A stretch of DNA of 64,000 nucleotides. Origin: Choristoneura fumiferana. Lineage: Eukaryota > Arthropoda > Insecta > Lepidoptera > Tortricidae. The notes under the pieces were generated by a model, which saw nothing but the letters and a program-made list of their open reading frames with translations, searched no databases and was not told the DNA's origin. Location of the stretch: positions 4,511,810-4,575,809 of the forward strand of contig NC_133496.1 in assembly GCF_025370935.1 (NCBI RefSeq). Reading direction: 5' to 3'. The position numbers and the translations under genes are program-made. Shown in pieces: positions 12,401-25,200 of the stretch. Every line of letters starts with the position of its first letter. The stretch's first letter is position 1.

Positions 12401-15400
12401 CTTTAATTACAGTCGAAAAGGTAAATATAGGCTCAATACTGTTATTTTTATATGACAGCGAGTTTTTTATTATTATGTTTCATCAAAATCGGTTCACCCG
12501 TTTAAGATATTGAAATTTGAAATGACAATGTCGGAGGTTTCAACTATTCTAATTTGGCTAATGGTTGGTAATGTAGTTTTTACCTACAGGCTTTTATTTG
12601 ATTTAAGTTAGCATGTGTAGGTACTTCGTACGCGTAAGCCATTAGCCCAGGTAATTGAATTTAAATAGCGGTACTTATGGCGAGATGCGAATTATCAAAA
12701 ATTACATCGCGAATTTCACTAAAGTTGCATTAAAATTTGCTCACACTCACACACACAAAAAAAAACAATCCTTCATCATCATCATAACAGCCTATATACC
12801 CACGCGTGTAGTTCCCACGCGGGCCCAGTGCGAATCGGGAACTTCACACACACCATTGAATTGCTTCGCAGGTTTGCGCAGCTTTCCTCACGATGTTCTC
12901 ATTCACCGTAAAGCTCGTGGTAAATTTCAAATGTAATTTCGCACATGAATTTCGAAAAACGAGGCGCGAGCCGGGGTTTGAACCGTTTGATCCTGGCATC
13001 TGATCTGGCATGAGGTCAAACCACTAGGCCACCACAGCTTTAAAACAATCCCAATTGGGTAAATTTCAGGGTAAAATAATATATATTTCGTTGGTGAGTT
13101 GGATTATTAGAAAACTTTGGGCGTGTAGGGTGACGTCACACCGTGACGGGATATGGACGCCCCCTTAAATATCTATGTATTTTATTCTGTTTTTAGTATT
13201 TGTTATTATAGCGGCCACAGTAATACATAATCTGTGAAAATTTCAAGTGTCTAGCTATTACGGCTCAAGAGATAGAGCCCTGTGACAGACGGACGGACGG
13301 ACGGACAGCGGAGTATCAGTACTAATAGGGTTCCGTTGGCACCCTTTAGGTACGGAACCCTAAAAATAAGTGTGTAATGTTTTATATTTTCTGATAATTT
13401 AATTTACAAAATAATTCGATTTTTTTAAGGGCACTATCCCAGTTATTATCTGTTTAAGGTCACGTAGCAGCAGTAGTTTGCACAGACCGTTTGGCTGACC
13501 TTTCCCTCGATACTGTGGCCATAGAAAGGACAGCCCATCTACAGGATGTCCCGATGTTCCTGCTACAATGTGCCATGGAGGAGAATTGTCTCAGCCGGAG
13601 CGCATACGAGGTATTTTTAACCGACTAAAAGAAGGAGGAGTTAATGAATTCGGTTGTATTTATTATTAATTTATATATTTATTTTGTAATAGAAACTTAA
13701 CAGTAAAACCAAAGCGTCTCTATTACTAATTGAACTGTTATAATGCATTCAAAATGCGTGTGCACGTTATTGTTTTAATGTGCCTTGCCGTTCCCACATC
13801 ACTTCGTTTTTGAATAAAACAAATTATTAAATATGGCCGCCAGGGGTGCCTCACATTTTTCTTCACTGATTTTTGGAATCATTAACACCAAGCAACCCTC
13901 GTATTTGTATAATAAATTAGAATTCTCGACACGAAAATTGCGAGGTGCCCAGCGACATAATTGTGTGAGGTAGTACGTCGGCTTTTCGAGGCAGCTTCCG
14001 ATACGCCGCCACGAGGTGTTGGAATAACTTGCCACAGCCTATTAGAGACTGTTCATGCTTATTATCCTTCAAAATTCAAATTAAAAAGTATTTAATCGAC
14101 ATTCAAATTTCCAATACCTAAGACAACGTGTGCACCCACTAAGTTTTAGGCACTCATTCACTTTATTCATGCAAATCTTGCACTTCGTATGACGTTGCGT
14201 GACGTTGGAAACCTGATTGATCTGTATAATGCCAAGTTGCTACTATTTTGTTGCGCTTTTAATTTACCTGTGTCATCTCTCTCCACATGTTTAGTCTAGC
14301 CTAGCTTTATAATTATTCTGTTGTATCCTTGGTTGCCCTGAAAACCAGCGCCATGACTGAGGAAATTCAGACATCGGTATTTGCTGAGTGGTACCCATTT
14401 TGGTGCTTGAGTTCATGTAGAAACTTTTTTAACACCAAATAAATCAATTCAATTCTATTCTATTCTATTCTTATAAGTTATAATAGTTACTGTTGAATAT
14501 CTGTGGTGGTCTATATAACTATAAATAACTAACTTATATTCACCACTCTCAATTCTGAAGAAACTACTTTCAGATTTCAGTGATTAATTAGGGCCTTGTA
14601 CAGTCAGCAGCACCAATATCTGACAGAACAAAGCGTACATAAATATCTAATACGACTCTATTTCTGGGGCCGGTAGGACGTATCAGATATTTATGCACGC
14701 TCAGCTGTGGCAGTTATTAATGCAGGTGACTGTACCTGATGCTAATTTTATTTAATGTTATTTAATCCTGTTACTGCGAAAGTAACTCTGCTGTCTGTGT
14801 ATTATCCCTTCGCGTAAACCGATTAAAATAAAATTAAAAAAGTCTTGGCAGACGGACGGACACACGGACAGTAAAATGTTCCAATAAGGGTTTCGCCTTT
14901 GAATCTCGCAGAACAAACTTAGCAAACACCTTAACTTGTTATTTTGTGGCTACTTATTTGTTATTTTCCCGCATCTGTCGTATTAAGTCAAGCCAACTGG
15001 AATTAACGCAGGGTTCATTGCTCTGGGGAATAGTACGAAATTCTTAAATCGAAATTCGTATCGTACCGTCTCCCTCTCACTCTCGTATTGAATAAAATAA
15101 GCGTTAGCGGGACGGCAAGAGACGAAGTTCGTATTTTGCACTTCAAGGGCCTGGTGTCGATGGATGAAAACATTGTTGTTTTGCCATTCTTCATGACCGG
15201 TAAACAATATTTTTGGTATAAAAATTTCCAAAACAAATCTTATCCCAAAAGATCGAGACCATCTATCATAATCAAACCTCGTTACTGCACTGCTGCACTG
15301 CAACTGCACATATTTTTTAAAGTAAATACAATTCAGCACTGTGTATGTTTTACTGTTTTCATGCGAGTGTGCACACTCCAATTCAATAGAATCTGACAAT

Positions 15401-18400
15401 CCTGTAGACACTTCCAGCCTACTAATATAAACACCGGGCTGCCTAAGGCTTTGTGATGTGACTATTATTCTTTTTGATTCCTTTTAGATGATAATTGCAA
15501 CAACAGGGACATATATAATCAAGTGTGCCCACGATAGGGTGTCTTAAATATGTAGAAAATTGACAGATTCTATTGAATTGTACTTTAGGTAGTTCCACGA
15601 GAGTTGAAGTGAATGATTAGTGATTACACACACAGCTACAACATGCAATGGCATGTGACAGAAGGATTTTGACATTTACTCATTCATTTCATTCATTCTC
15701 CCTTTGTGCAATCAGTTCTTTTTGTAGCTGTGTGTGTAATCATTCACTTCAACACTCGTGACATTATCTATACACTATACATGTGTGTGTTTTATGGTTG
15801 TTTTCGATTATAAAGCGTTTACTTTGAAAAAAAAAACACTAATAATAATAATAATAATAATAATAATTTATTTCCAAAATAATACACATCAGCAACATAC
15901 AAAGTAATATCTGGCAGACCCCAAACTAGGCAGAGCCTGTATCTTGGGGCCTTGGAGTGCACTATGCTATTTAAAAGATTATCATACATATCCGCAATAC
16001 CTAGTAGACGCGAAGTGGAACTTGAAGTAAAATGAAGGTAAACACCAATACAATTTAACAAAACTAACATAACTAACTTACTAAAGTAATAACTAAATAA
16101 CATTTGTGATTTTCATTTTGCCGATAAAACGCAAGCACTCGAAGCTCTTATTTTCTTCTGAATATATGTGTAATTTTGAAATGAAAGTGATTCGTTTCTT
16201 GGAGAGTGTCTAGACTTCATTAATTAAGTACCTTAGTACTTAGTTATAAAAACAGAAAAGGCAAAGTCAAAAGATCTTTATTCAATTTAAGCTAGGTGTT
16301 ATACCGGGTGTGGCCTGTAACACGGGCAAATAATTAAAACGTAGTTCGTACTCGTCAAACTCAACAACATTAGTTCAGCGACTTTTAAAAATAATTATAT
16401 TTTTTTTATACGAGTACCTAATATTACCTCGACGTTTGGTTGATACCGAACTGGTTATAGTTTTTTTTTTGACATTAATAAGTGCTTGTGAGGTATACAG
16501 CGTGTGGCCCAGTTTCTTCGAAGTTTATTATTTAAAGTTTATTCGAAGAAACAATGTTAAGTAAAATGTTTGCAATTTGTAGCGTGACAGGTGACGTCAG
16601 CTGGGTTCTAGGATGGCGTACATTGATTTCACGATTAAGTTTAATAGAAAAAAATAAAGTTAAGTTTTGATTTTCTTTAAGTGGGACCACGATGAACCAA
16701 TTACCGGTGACCTATAGAGCCTCTTTTTTAATATTATCCCCGGTTCTGGGCCACACACTGTATACCTCACAAGCACTTATTAATGTAAAAAAAAAACTAT
16801 AACCAGTTCGGTATCAACCAAACGTCGAGGTAATATTAGGTACTCGTGTGTTTTAGCGTGATAAGTTCCGTTTGTGGTATTTTGACTATGTCTAGGGACT
16901 CTAGGGTAGTATCGGGTGGCTGTTTTTTTTTTGTTTTTTTTTTATATTTATTATTAGATCAGTAGAGATATTTGTTCTCGGTCGTCTGGATTGTGGCGTA
17001 AAATCAGTGTTTTGCTCCTTCGAGCAATGTTGACTGTTGACCACTGAACCATGGCCGTTTTGTACTGTAGCACACAAACTATATTAAATGTTTACTTTTA
17101 AGTTTAAACTAATATTTTGTAACTGTACCTGTCTTATCTTGATTGTGTGTTGGCAGTACCAAATTATTATCTATCTAGTGGGATATTTTCCACCCGATTT
17201 TAACACACACTTGTCTGGTTTTATGAGGGCTTTTTAAAAGGCCCCTTTTTTCAATTTCTAAAGCAAACGATCCCTAAACATAGAAATAAAAGCTTGTAAA
17301 AGGCATTCAGATTAAACCTGCTAGGTATTATTTCAGTTGTTACTAATACGCAGCGGTTTTTCATCTTTTGAAACTTTTGTTCTTACACTCCAAAAATTCC
17401 TCAGTATTATTTTAGAGTTTTTGCTAGCAATCATTCGAGTCAGTGATTCTACTCAACTACATTTAATATAGGCGTGGAATAGTTTTTATTGCTTTTTTTT
17501 TAACCGTTGTCCAGTTTTCGTGTGTTTTTATAAACTTCAACCTTTAGTATCTACTTTGAAAAAGCTTTATTTTACCTAATTTGAATTAATTGTTGAATTA
17601 AATGTGGAATTACATTTGAAATTTACCACGAGCTTTGGGGTGAAGGAAAACATCGTGAGGAAACCTGCTCAAACCCGCGAAGAGATTCAATGGTGCGTGC
17701 GAAGTTCCCAATCCGCACTGGGCCCGCGTGGGAACTATGGCCCTCGTGTTCTGAGAGGAGGCCTGTGCCCAGCAGTGGGACGTATATAGGCTGGGATGAT
17801 GATGATGAATTAATTGTTGACGAATAATATTAAACTCAATTGTGCAATTATAAGTGAAGTCTTTAACCGCCAGCCATCACCGGTGATCGCTGAATTTAAC
17901 CTCCAAATTGACATCCGCGTTGTGAGCAATGTGTTTGTCATGAAGCAATAGCAACGCTTCATTAACCTATTCTCGCTTAGCGCAGCTCTAGTGAAAACAC
18001 CTCAGTGGAAAATAGAAGAGATTGCTCTGACTGAACCGATAGGCCGCCATCGCTTGAGCTATCTTTGGGGGCGGCAGACGTGAACTTGCCTTCGAAATCC
18101 AAAAGCTTAATGGTTACTTGACCTGAAATGTATATTTCAGAACTAAATTTTTGTTATTATTATTTTAAAATTTATGACGGTGGAAGCATTCTACACTTCC
18201 ACTGAACGTAGATATAGTTTAGTTATAGTTAGTGTTTAGTATTGTAACTAAGGGACCCCATACATACCTGTATTTCTTTTATTATTATTTTTTGTATTTT
18301 TTTTCTTTAATTGTCTAATATAGTTTTTAAGTATTTTATTTGTAATTATATTTTTATGAAAAAATGACTTTCTGCCAAGATTCTTCTTGGCAATGATGGT

Positions 18401-21400
18401 CTTTCCGAAAGCGCTGGTAGTTAAAAAAAATGACGTGTAAAAGTGCCCATTGCGGCCTATTTACTGAATAAATCATTTGAATTTGACTTTTTGAATTTGA
18501 ATTTTGCTTACTTTGTAATTTTCTCTCTGTGTACCTACATGTTTTCTGTATCGCTAACTATTGTGTCTTTAATCGAACAATTTTTGTATTCATCACCATC
18601 ATCAGCCTACAGCAGTCCAGTGCTGGACATAGGCTTCTTCCATGGCGCGCCACAACACTCTTCAGCCCCTCGCATCCATCCGCCGCCAGCGACCCTCTTA
18701 AGATCGTCCATCCACCGTGCCTCAGGACGCCCTACACTTTTATTTTAACGTATTGTTTAACGAATTTAAGTGCTGAACGCTTTTGAGTTAATTCAGCCAT
18801 TTTCTTTTGTTACTAGTTTTTTGGTTCCATTGTGCTTGAACTCGAAATATAAAAAAAAAACAGTGACACTGTTCGAGACATTTTTAAAGACGCTGTTTCT
18901 GCCTAAATTAAATCTTAGACTGATTCCGCCACTAAATTATTATTAAATTTGTTTTTATTCTTATACTTAGATCCAAAAGAGCGAACCCGAGTGGCAGTAC
19001 GAGACCCGTCGCTTGCTACGTTTCACGGCGTCGTCTCTCAACATCGGCAACGAGGAATTCCGACCTTATCTGCCCAAGCATCTGTGGCAGTGGCATCTCT
19101 GCCATATGTAAGTGCTTATTTGTACCGCGGCTTGTCTCGTGTGAACTATTATGGTCCGGCGACCGCGGGAGTTAGTATAATTTCGCCTAAAGAGCAGCTG
19201 GTCTAAGTAGCAAGTGGTCTAGAAAGTTCCCCGAATGTCCAGTACGTCAAATTTAAATTCAAATTCTTTATTGCATAGCACATTACAGTACCTACTATTA
19301 CAAAGGTCCTAAAAACTAAACAAACGTACAACTAACTATATGTGACGCCCTGCAAGGGCACAGCAAATTAATGAGTAGGCAGGTGATGTCTTATTGATGT
19401 TACTTCAGTCAAAATTATAATCATTAAAAGGTAATTATAATTATAATCATTATAGGTCTCCGTTCCAGAAATTATAATTCTATGATTTAAATTCGACGGA
19501 GCTCATCTTCAGAGCAACACAGCCGTTCACCATGCTACCTTATTTATGTTTTAGTGTGGTGATAGATGGTTTTGTGTTATTTGCAGTGTGGAGGTGGAGA
19601 AACTGCATGAACACACATTTCTTGCATAAACGTAGCTATCATAATGTCCGGGGTGAGCAAAGTAATTAATTTAGTTAATTGATATTAACCTCAGCAAAGT
19701 AACACCTGATTAAATAAATTATATTTTAACTGTTGGAAAACCAAGAGAATGAGCTACCAGTCAGATTCTTTTTGATATAGGTATTTTTTTTTTGTTTTCC
19801 TTTGACTTTAACAAATACCTACCTGCGAATATATGTATAAAGCAGTCTATCTTTGAAATTCCACATGTTTTGGAAGTCACTTAAAGATGACTTTTTTTAC
19901 TACTACAGTTTGCTAATAGTGAATATTAAATTTTGACATACCTAAGTATTATACGAAACCATCAGTGCAAGAATCCGACTCGCACTTGGCCAGTTTTTTA
20001 CATATCTCAAAAGTACCTCTACTCTACTCCAAATTTTGAATTTATTTCGCTGCATTGTGGTAGCCATCAAAGAACAGTAATAAAGATACGCCATACGAAG
20101 CAAAAAACACTTAAAAAGAAATCCACTTGAGGAAAAGACGTTAAAAATCAAAGGTGAAGCAAAGTCTGATAACAAACTTGCTTGTGTAATTTAGGGAAAA
20201 CTGGCAAAGGTAGAAAGAAATCTAAGACTGAGGACTCGTAGGAAATTTCACAAATTCACTATCGGCGTGATTATTTTTGAAAATTAAAATAGCGTAGTAT
20301 TCATTAATTAAGATTAGACAAATTTTAATTTACAAAAATTAAATAAGTACAGTGTTTACAACTGAAAGAAATGATTAAAATTACAAAAACCAGCCAAGAG
20401 CGTGTCGCACATGCCCAAGATAGGGTTCCGTAGCCATTACAAAAAAATCAAGTAATATTTTTCTAAGGATTTCGTATTGTGTACGGAATCTTTCAAGTTT
20501 ACGTATATACTACTAATTCTCATGAAATCTTATCGGTTATAATTTTTCTTGTAAATTTGATATACTTACTACTATCCTGAATTTTTTCAAAATTTTCCAC
20601 CCAACCGTTTAGATTTTAGAGGGGGGCGGGGACGCACGACTAATGAAAATTTGCACTTTAAAGTGGAATATTTCGCAAATACATTACTGAATCGAAAAAT
20701 CGTAAAGGCAACCCCCAATGGTTTTAAAATACCATTCTAACGATACCCCACACTATAGGGTTAGTCGAGAAAAAAAAATACCCCTACTTCACGTCTATGG
20801 GAGGTATCCTAAAAAAAAATTTTTATTGTTCTTTATTTTACCAGTTTCTCGGCGTGACTGATATGTAATTCAGACCAAATTACAGCTTTCTAGTACTAAC
20901 GGTCTCTGAGCATAGCCGCGGACAGACAGACAGAAGGACAGACATGCCGAAAGTACAAGGCTTCCTACTTGACTACGGAACCCCTAAAAATGATCGTTTA
21001 GTCAAATAAACTTTGGAAAACATTGATTAACGAAAAATAATACTATCCTTGACATTTCAAAATTTGGTGGGTAGACTCAGTCCATGATTTCGAGCTGAAA
21101 AAACAGGGTACCTTCCAAATTTTGATGAAATCGGAGAGATAAACTCAGGGTACAACGGTAGACAGAAATGCCCTTTTACGGGATGACCGTAAAGTGTCAA
21201 AATTTGGAGTTGAAATAAAATACAAAAAGACTCCAAAAAACAATCCTAATTTTCAACCAGTTGACCACTAGCCCACACGGCTTAATAAACGCGCGCTTTT
21301 TTAATGGGGGTTTTCCGGCTAATGATGATAATGATGGTGTCAAGAGATGGAACCCTAAAACCTCGAACTGTGGCATAATCTGGCAATTCTAGCAGACAAT

Positions 21401-22243
21401 AAGGACTGATTTCAACGCTGGAATTGTATTTGGGACAATCGGGATCCCCTTAATACGCTTAAGTAGGCAGTTCTTTTGAATCCGGTTTTTATTATAATCT
21501 TTCGTTACGGAAACTTAATTCGGGCGATGACTAGGCGGGATGCGTAGGATGCTTAATGGTTTTTATTTTAGGGGTTCGTGAAAAATTCAGTCAAAATGTA
21601 TTTATGCAATTTACGCTATATAATGTCGGCGGGCGATCGTAAAATCCGCCAGATCACGAAATTCCTAGACATATCGTGTAATGGTGCCATTTCATGAATT
21701 GGCTAAGGGACATCCGCCATATCTTTAAAAGCTCACCGTTTTACGATTTGCCTAGTGACGTTTAGGCAGATCATGAAATTCCTAGGCATTTCATGAAACG
21801 CCGCCATATTGGTCCTGGCACTTCGCCGGCCGGTGCCGCGGCACGCTCGCTTCGCTCGCTCGGCTCCTGCGTTGTGGTCACAATTTATACTAACAACTCG
21901 CTTCGCTCGTCGTACCAAATTTTTCCTTTTTTTCGGCATATCACGATGTGCCCGGTATAGGGCTAGGAATATCGACGAATGTTGCTCTAATCTGCCGTAT
22001 TGTCTTTCGGGTACATCGTGATATGCCTGGCCAACTTTTAATTTCATGATCTGGCGGATTTTACGATCGGCCGCCGACATATATAACCGCTGAATCTCAA
22101 AAAAATTACTTGAAATTTGGTACGAGTTTGGATGACAATATACCAAACTACAGTCAACCAAAAGAAGAGTCAGCAAAAAAGCTTGTATTAAATTGATTCA
22201 GTAATAGCCTTAGTCTCTAGCCTTGAAAAGCTCTAGATTGTAT

Positions 22244-22280
<37 letters not shown>

Positions 22281-25200
22281 TTGTATTGTATTTTAAACGC
22301 TTTATTGTACATTAATGAAATTAACAATCACACAGGTTCTACCTAGTTCGGGCACCAGTCTCCCACACAAGCGTGTTATAGTCAAACTACGCATTAAATA
22401 GTAGGAAATTTAAATTGTTATTTTATAACTTGGTGGATGGGAGAAATAAATAAAATTATTATTATTATTATCCAGAAATTATATAGAAATTACATACTAA
22501 CACACCAAGGCTTAATACAGGTATTATTTGTCCTACAGGCATTACCACAGTATGGAGGTGTTCGCCACATTCGATATCTTCAATACCACTACAGGAGACA
22601 GGGTTGCTGAGGGCCACAAGGCTTCCTTCTGCCTAGAAGACAACACTTGCCTGCCCGGAGTGGAGAAGAAGTATTCCTGTAAGAACTACGGGGACCAAGG
22701 TACAATATTAATTTGGATAAGAATCTTATTAGTGATGAGCTATATTCTGTGTATAAATAATTATTACATGAGGACGTGTGGATTTTTTAACGCTACCGGG
22801 AGGAAAAGTACTAAACTTAATGGGATCCTTTTGACTGCCATTACTTGATAAGTCATAATGTAATGATTGTCAAAATTATTGTTAATCATACTTTTTTTTT
22901 CGCTGAAACAGTACATTTTTCATAATTTTTAAATGGTCACCTGTAGAATTCTATAGGTCGATATAGACCCATACTTAAGACAAGTCTCTTCTTTCCATTC
23001 TCCATACAAACGTACGTAACAGTCACATTTGAAAACTACTTATGCAATAGAAATAGATGAAATTTTGTAAGTATGGACTCGACGTAATTATCATAGGCCT
23101 TTGGTTTTTCAGATTTCCATATAAATGAGTAATATCAGAATTACTTATTAGAGCTCAAAAGTCGACAAAAAAAAGATGTCAACTTTGCACGAGAATTACA
23201 GACTAATAAAGCATTTTTACAAAAATGGAAAAAACCACAGGCATAGAAATTGTAAAATGTCATTTATTTCTGTGCTATAATTTTCGTATAATATGAGGAA
23301 ACTAAATCCAAAATTCAACCGTCCAAATCTTGAAAAGCCTACAGCTATCTCGATATAAATTACGGACGTCGTTGCGGAAGGCATGGGGGGGACGGTGCGA
23401 GCGCTTATGTAACGAGCGATAAAGATAGCAATATCCCAAACGAATACCTAACGCGGCCGCGCGGCCGGCAGGGAAACTTCTCTTAATACTGAAGATTAAT
23501 AAGGCAATTTACTTCCTTTGATTATTTTTTATTTTATTTTTGACGATGGTTTGAACACTTCAGCTGGAGTACCATCACACTGATAGTGCCAGCCCTAAAA
23601 AAAATGCATTAACAGACTAGGCACAGTAAGAAATATTATATTAATAACCTAACCAACAAAAAGTTGAAAACCCCCAACTTTCACTTCATAGTTTAATATC
23701 TCAAAAACGGCTTAACCGATTTGGATGAAACATGTCTAAGAACCATCGCTAGAAAACCTGATTTCAAATAAAAAAATCGCATTCAAATCGGTCCACCCGT
23801 TTAAAGGTCCGTTTATATAATTAATATTATTTTTTCTGCTACGGCACGTGTCTGGCACGCTCAATGTCTGTAGGTATAAACGGGAGTTACGTTGCCACAG
23901 ACACAGACACACATAGCGGTCAAACTTATAACAACCCTCTTTTTGCGTCAGGGGTTAAAAATCATAGATTCAAATGCAAAATAATTAAATATATTGACTA
24001 AACAACGCTAGAGTAATTAATACAATACATGATACATACATCCTTTTATTAGGTACTAACTATTTTTTAACCGACGAAAAAAACGGTGTCGACGCGTATA
24101 TTATATATTTAGTCGCTGATTGTACGTTATGACCAGGCATAACTTTTTACAGAGTAGTCTGATTTTCATAATTCTTTTTTTATTAGATAGGGCATACCTT
24201 GACGTTGGTATTATATACATTTGGGAAAAAAAAACACCCCAAGGGTGGGAAAAAAGTATAAAATAAATACTTTTTAACAAAAAAATTGCACCGCCGAAAA
24301 AACTGAAAAGCAAAAAATAATACCTTTTTTGTTTGACCTTAATCTAGGTACCAGTTTGAACTCGGTGCCAGGAGGAGTGATAAAAGCCCATCAGGTAGAC
24401 GAATATAGGTCCATTCCTCCTGGCTCGCTTATTTAAATGTTTATTTTGGTTTGTTATGCTAACAAATCTATGAATAATCATCTGGTAACACGGTGAACAG
24501 TTGTGTTGCCCTAAGAATGAGCTCTGATTGAGTTCAAAACTGGTAAGTGTAGTGTGGTGGTGTTTGTGATAGTTGAGTTCGTGTGATTTGTGTGTGTTCT
24601 TACAATGTGGAGGTGGAGGAGCGCTGCATGAACACACATTTGTTACATATACGTAGCTATCACAAGGTCGCGGGTGAGCAAAGTAATTGTTTTTAGTTCA
24701 TTTACTTCGTTAAAGGTATTTGATTTCCAAGAAATACAAGACAGTTTTAAGTGAACCTCTTCTCAGTGGATAAAAAGACATTAATTCTCTCCCTGCTTTT
24801 ATAGTATTTTCGGTTCAATTCAATCGTTAATTTATATCCTCTCTCAATCTTAGAGCATATTTTATTTGTGGTCTGTGAATTCACTAATTTATCGTTCTTC
24901 AGTTGATAGAGAGACGTTTTATTTCAACTTTAAACAGTTTCGAAACTTGGAGCTGAATTGTAGAAGGATTTGTGATTGCATTTACTTCTATTACATTTGT
25001 AGAAAATTTTATGTAGTTAACTTTTCTACTTAAAGTTTTTACTTAACTATTCGAAAAATATTAACCTTATACTTCCTCTCCTCACCCACCATTCGCTCTA
25101 CCCCCACTAGAAAAACTTTTCAATTGTGAATCAAATCAATTCTTATTAATCAAATAATCAAACACCAATTACAATTATAATTCCATCAATACACCTCTAT

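Larger units (their letters stand above)
5648..13485 (+). other. Loxl2: Loxl2 intron, 7.8 kb, repeat-filled
   Basis: It holds SINE-A copies (5702-5948, 12772-13041), an antisense RTE-like LINE end (7462-7830), Helitron-like fragments (about 7269-7400, 9300-9388), an AC microsatellite, a repeat-C copy (11140-11800), a hairpin (10756-10848) and a repeat-D copy (13160-13372). Bases 8667-8740 and 8807-8875 are two related units (ACCGTGTGAYAGAA, then TGATYCCAAGTG). No further Loxl2 exon is required by phase, and none was seen. Confidence 0.6.
13611..18970 (+). other. Loxl2: Loxl2 intron, 5.4 kb, repeat-filled
   Basis: It holds a sense LINE end (13800-14470), four MITE-type elements (14598-14735, 15030-15150, 15596-15760, 16301-16847), an AAT microsatellite with a LINE tail (15841-15985), a SINE-A (17597-17806), a second LINE 3' end (18170-18500) and an antisense LINE end (18588-18735). 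Bases 16850-17590 are AT-rich with nothing recognised. Confidence 0.6.
19108..22538 (+). other. Loxl2: Loxl2 intron, 3.4 kb, repeat-filled
   Basis: It holds an antisense LINE tail (19245-19375), a repeat-F copy (19545-19715), repeat C (20384-20995), half of the ACGGGATGACCGTAAA palindrome (about 21105-21260; full form at 54708-54906), a TIR element (21617-22085) and an AC microsatellite. Bases 19720-20380 show nothing recognised. Confidence 0.6.

Noticed and set aside
14983..15411. 142-codon minus-strand frame
   Set aside because: Overlaps a palindromic MITE and shows no recognisable motif.
21733..22176. 147-codon minus-strand frame
   Set aside because: It spans most of a non-autonomous TIR element and into flanking intron; no known domain, and the symmetry of the element accounts for openness on both strands.
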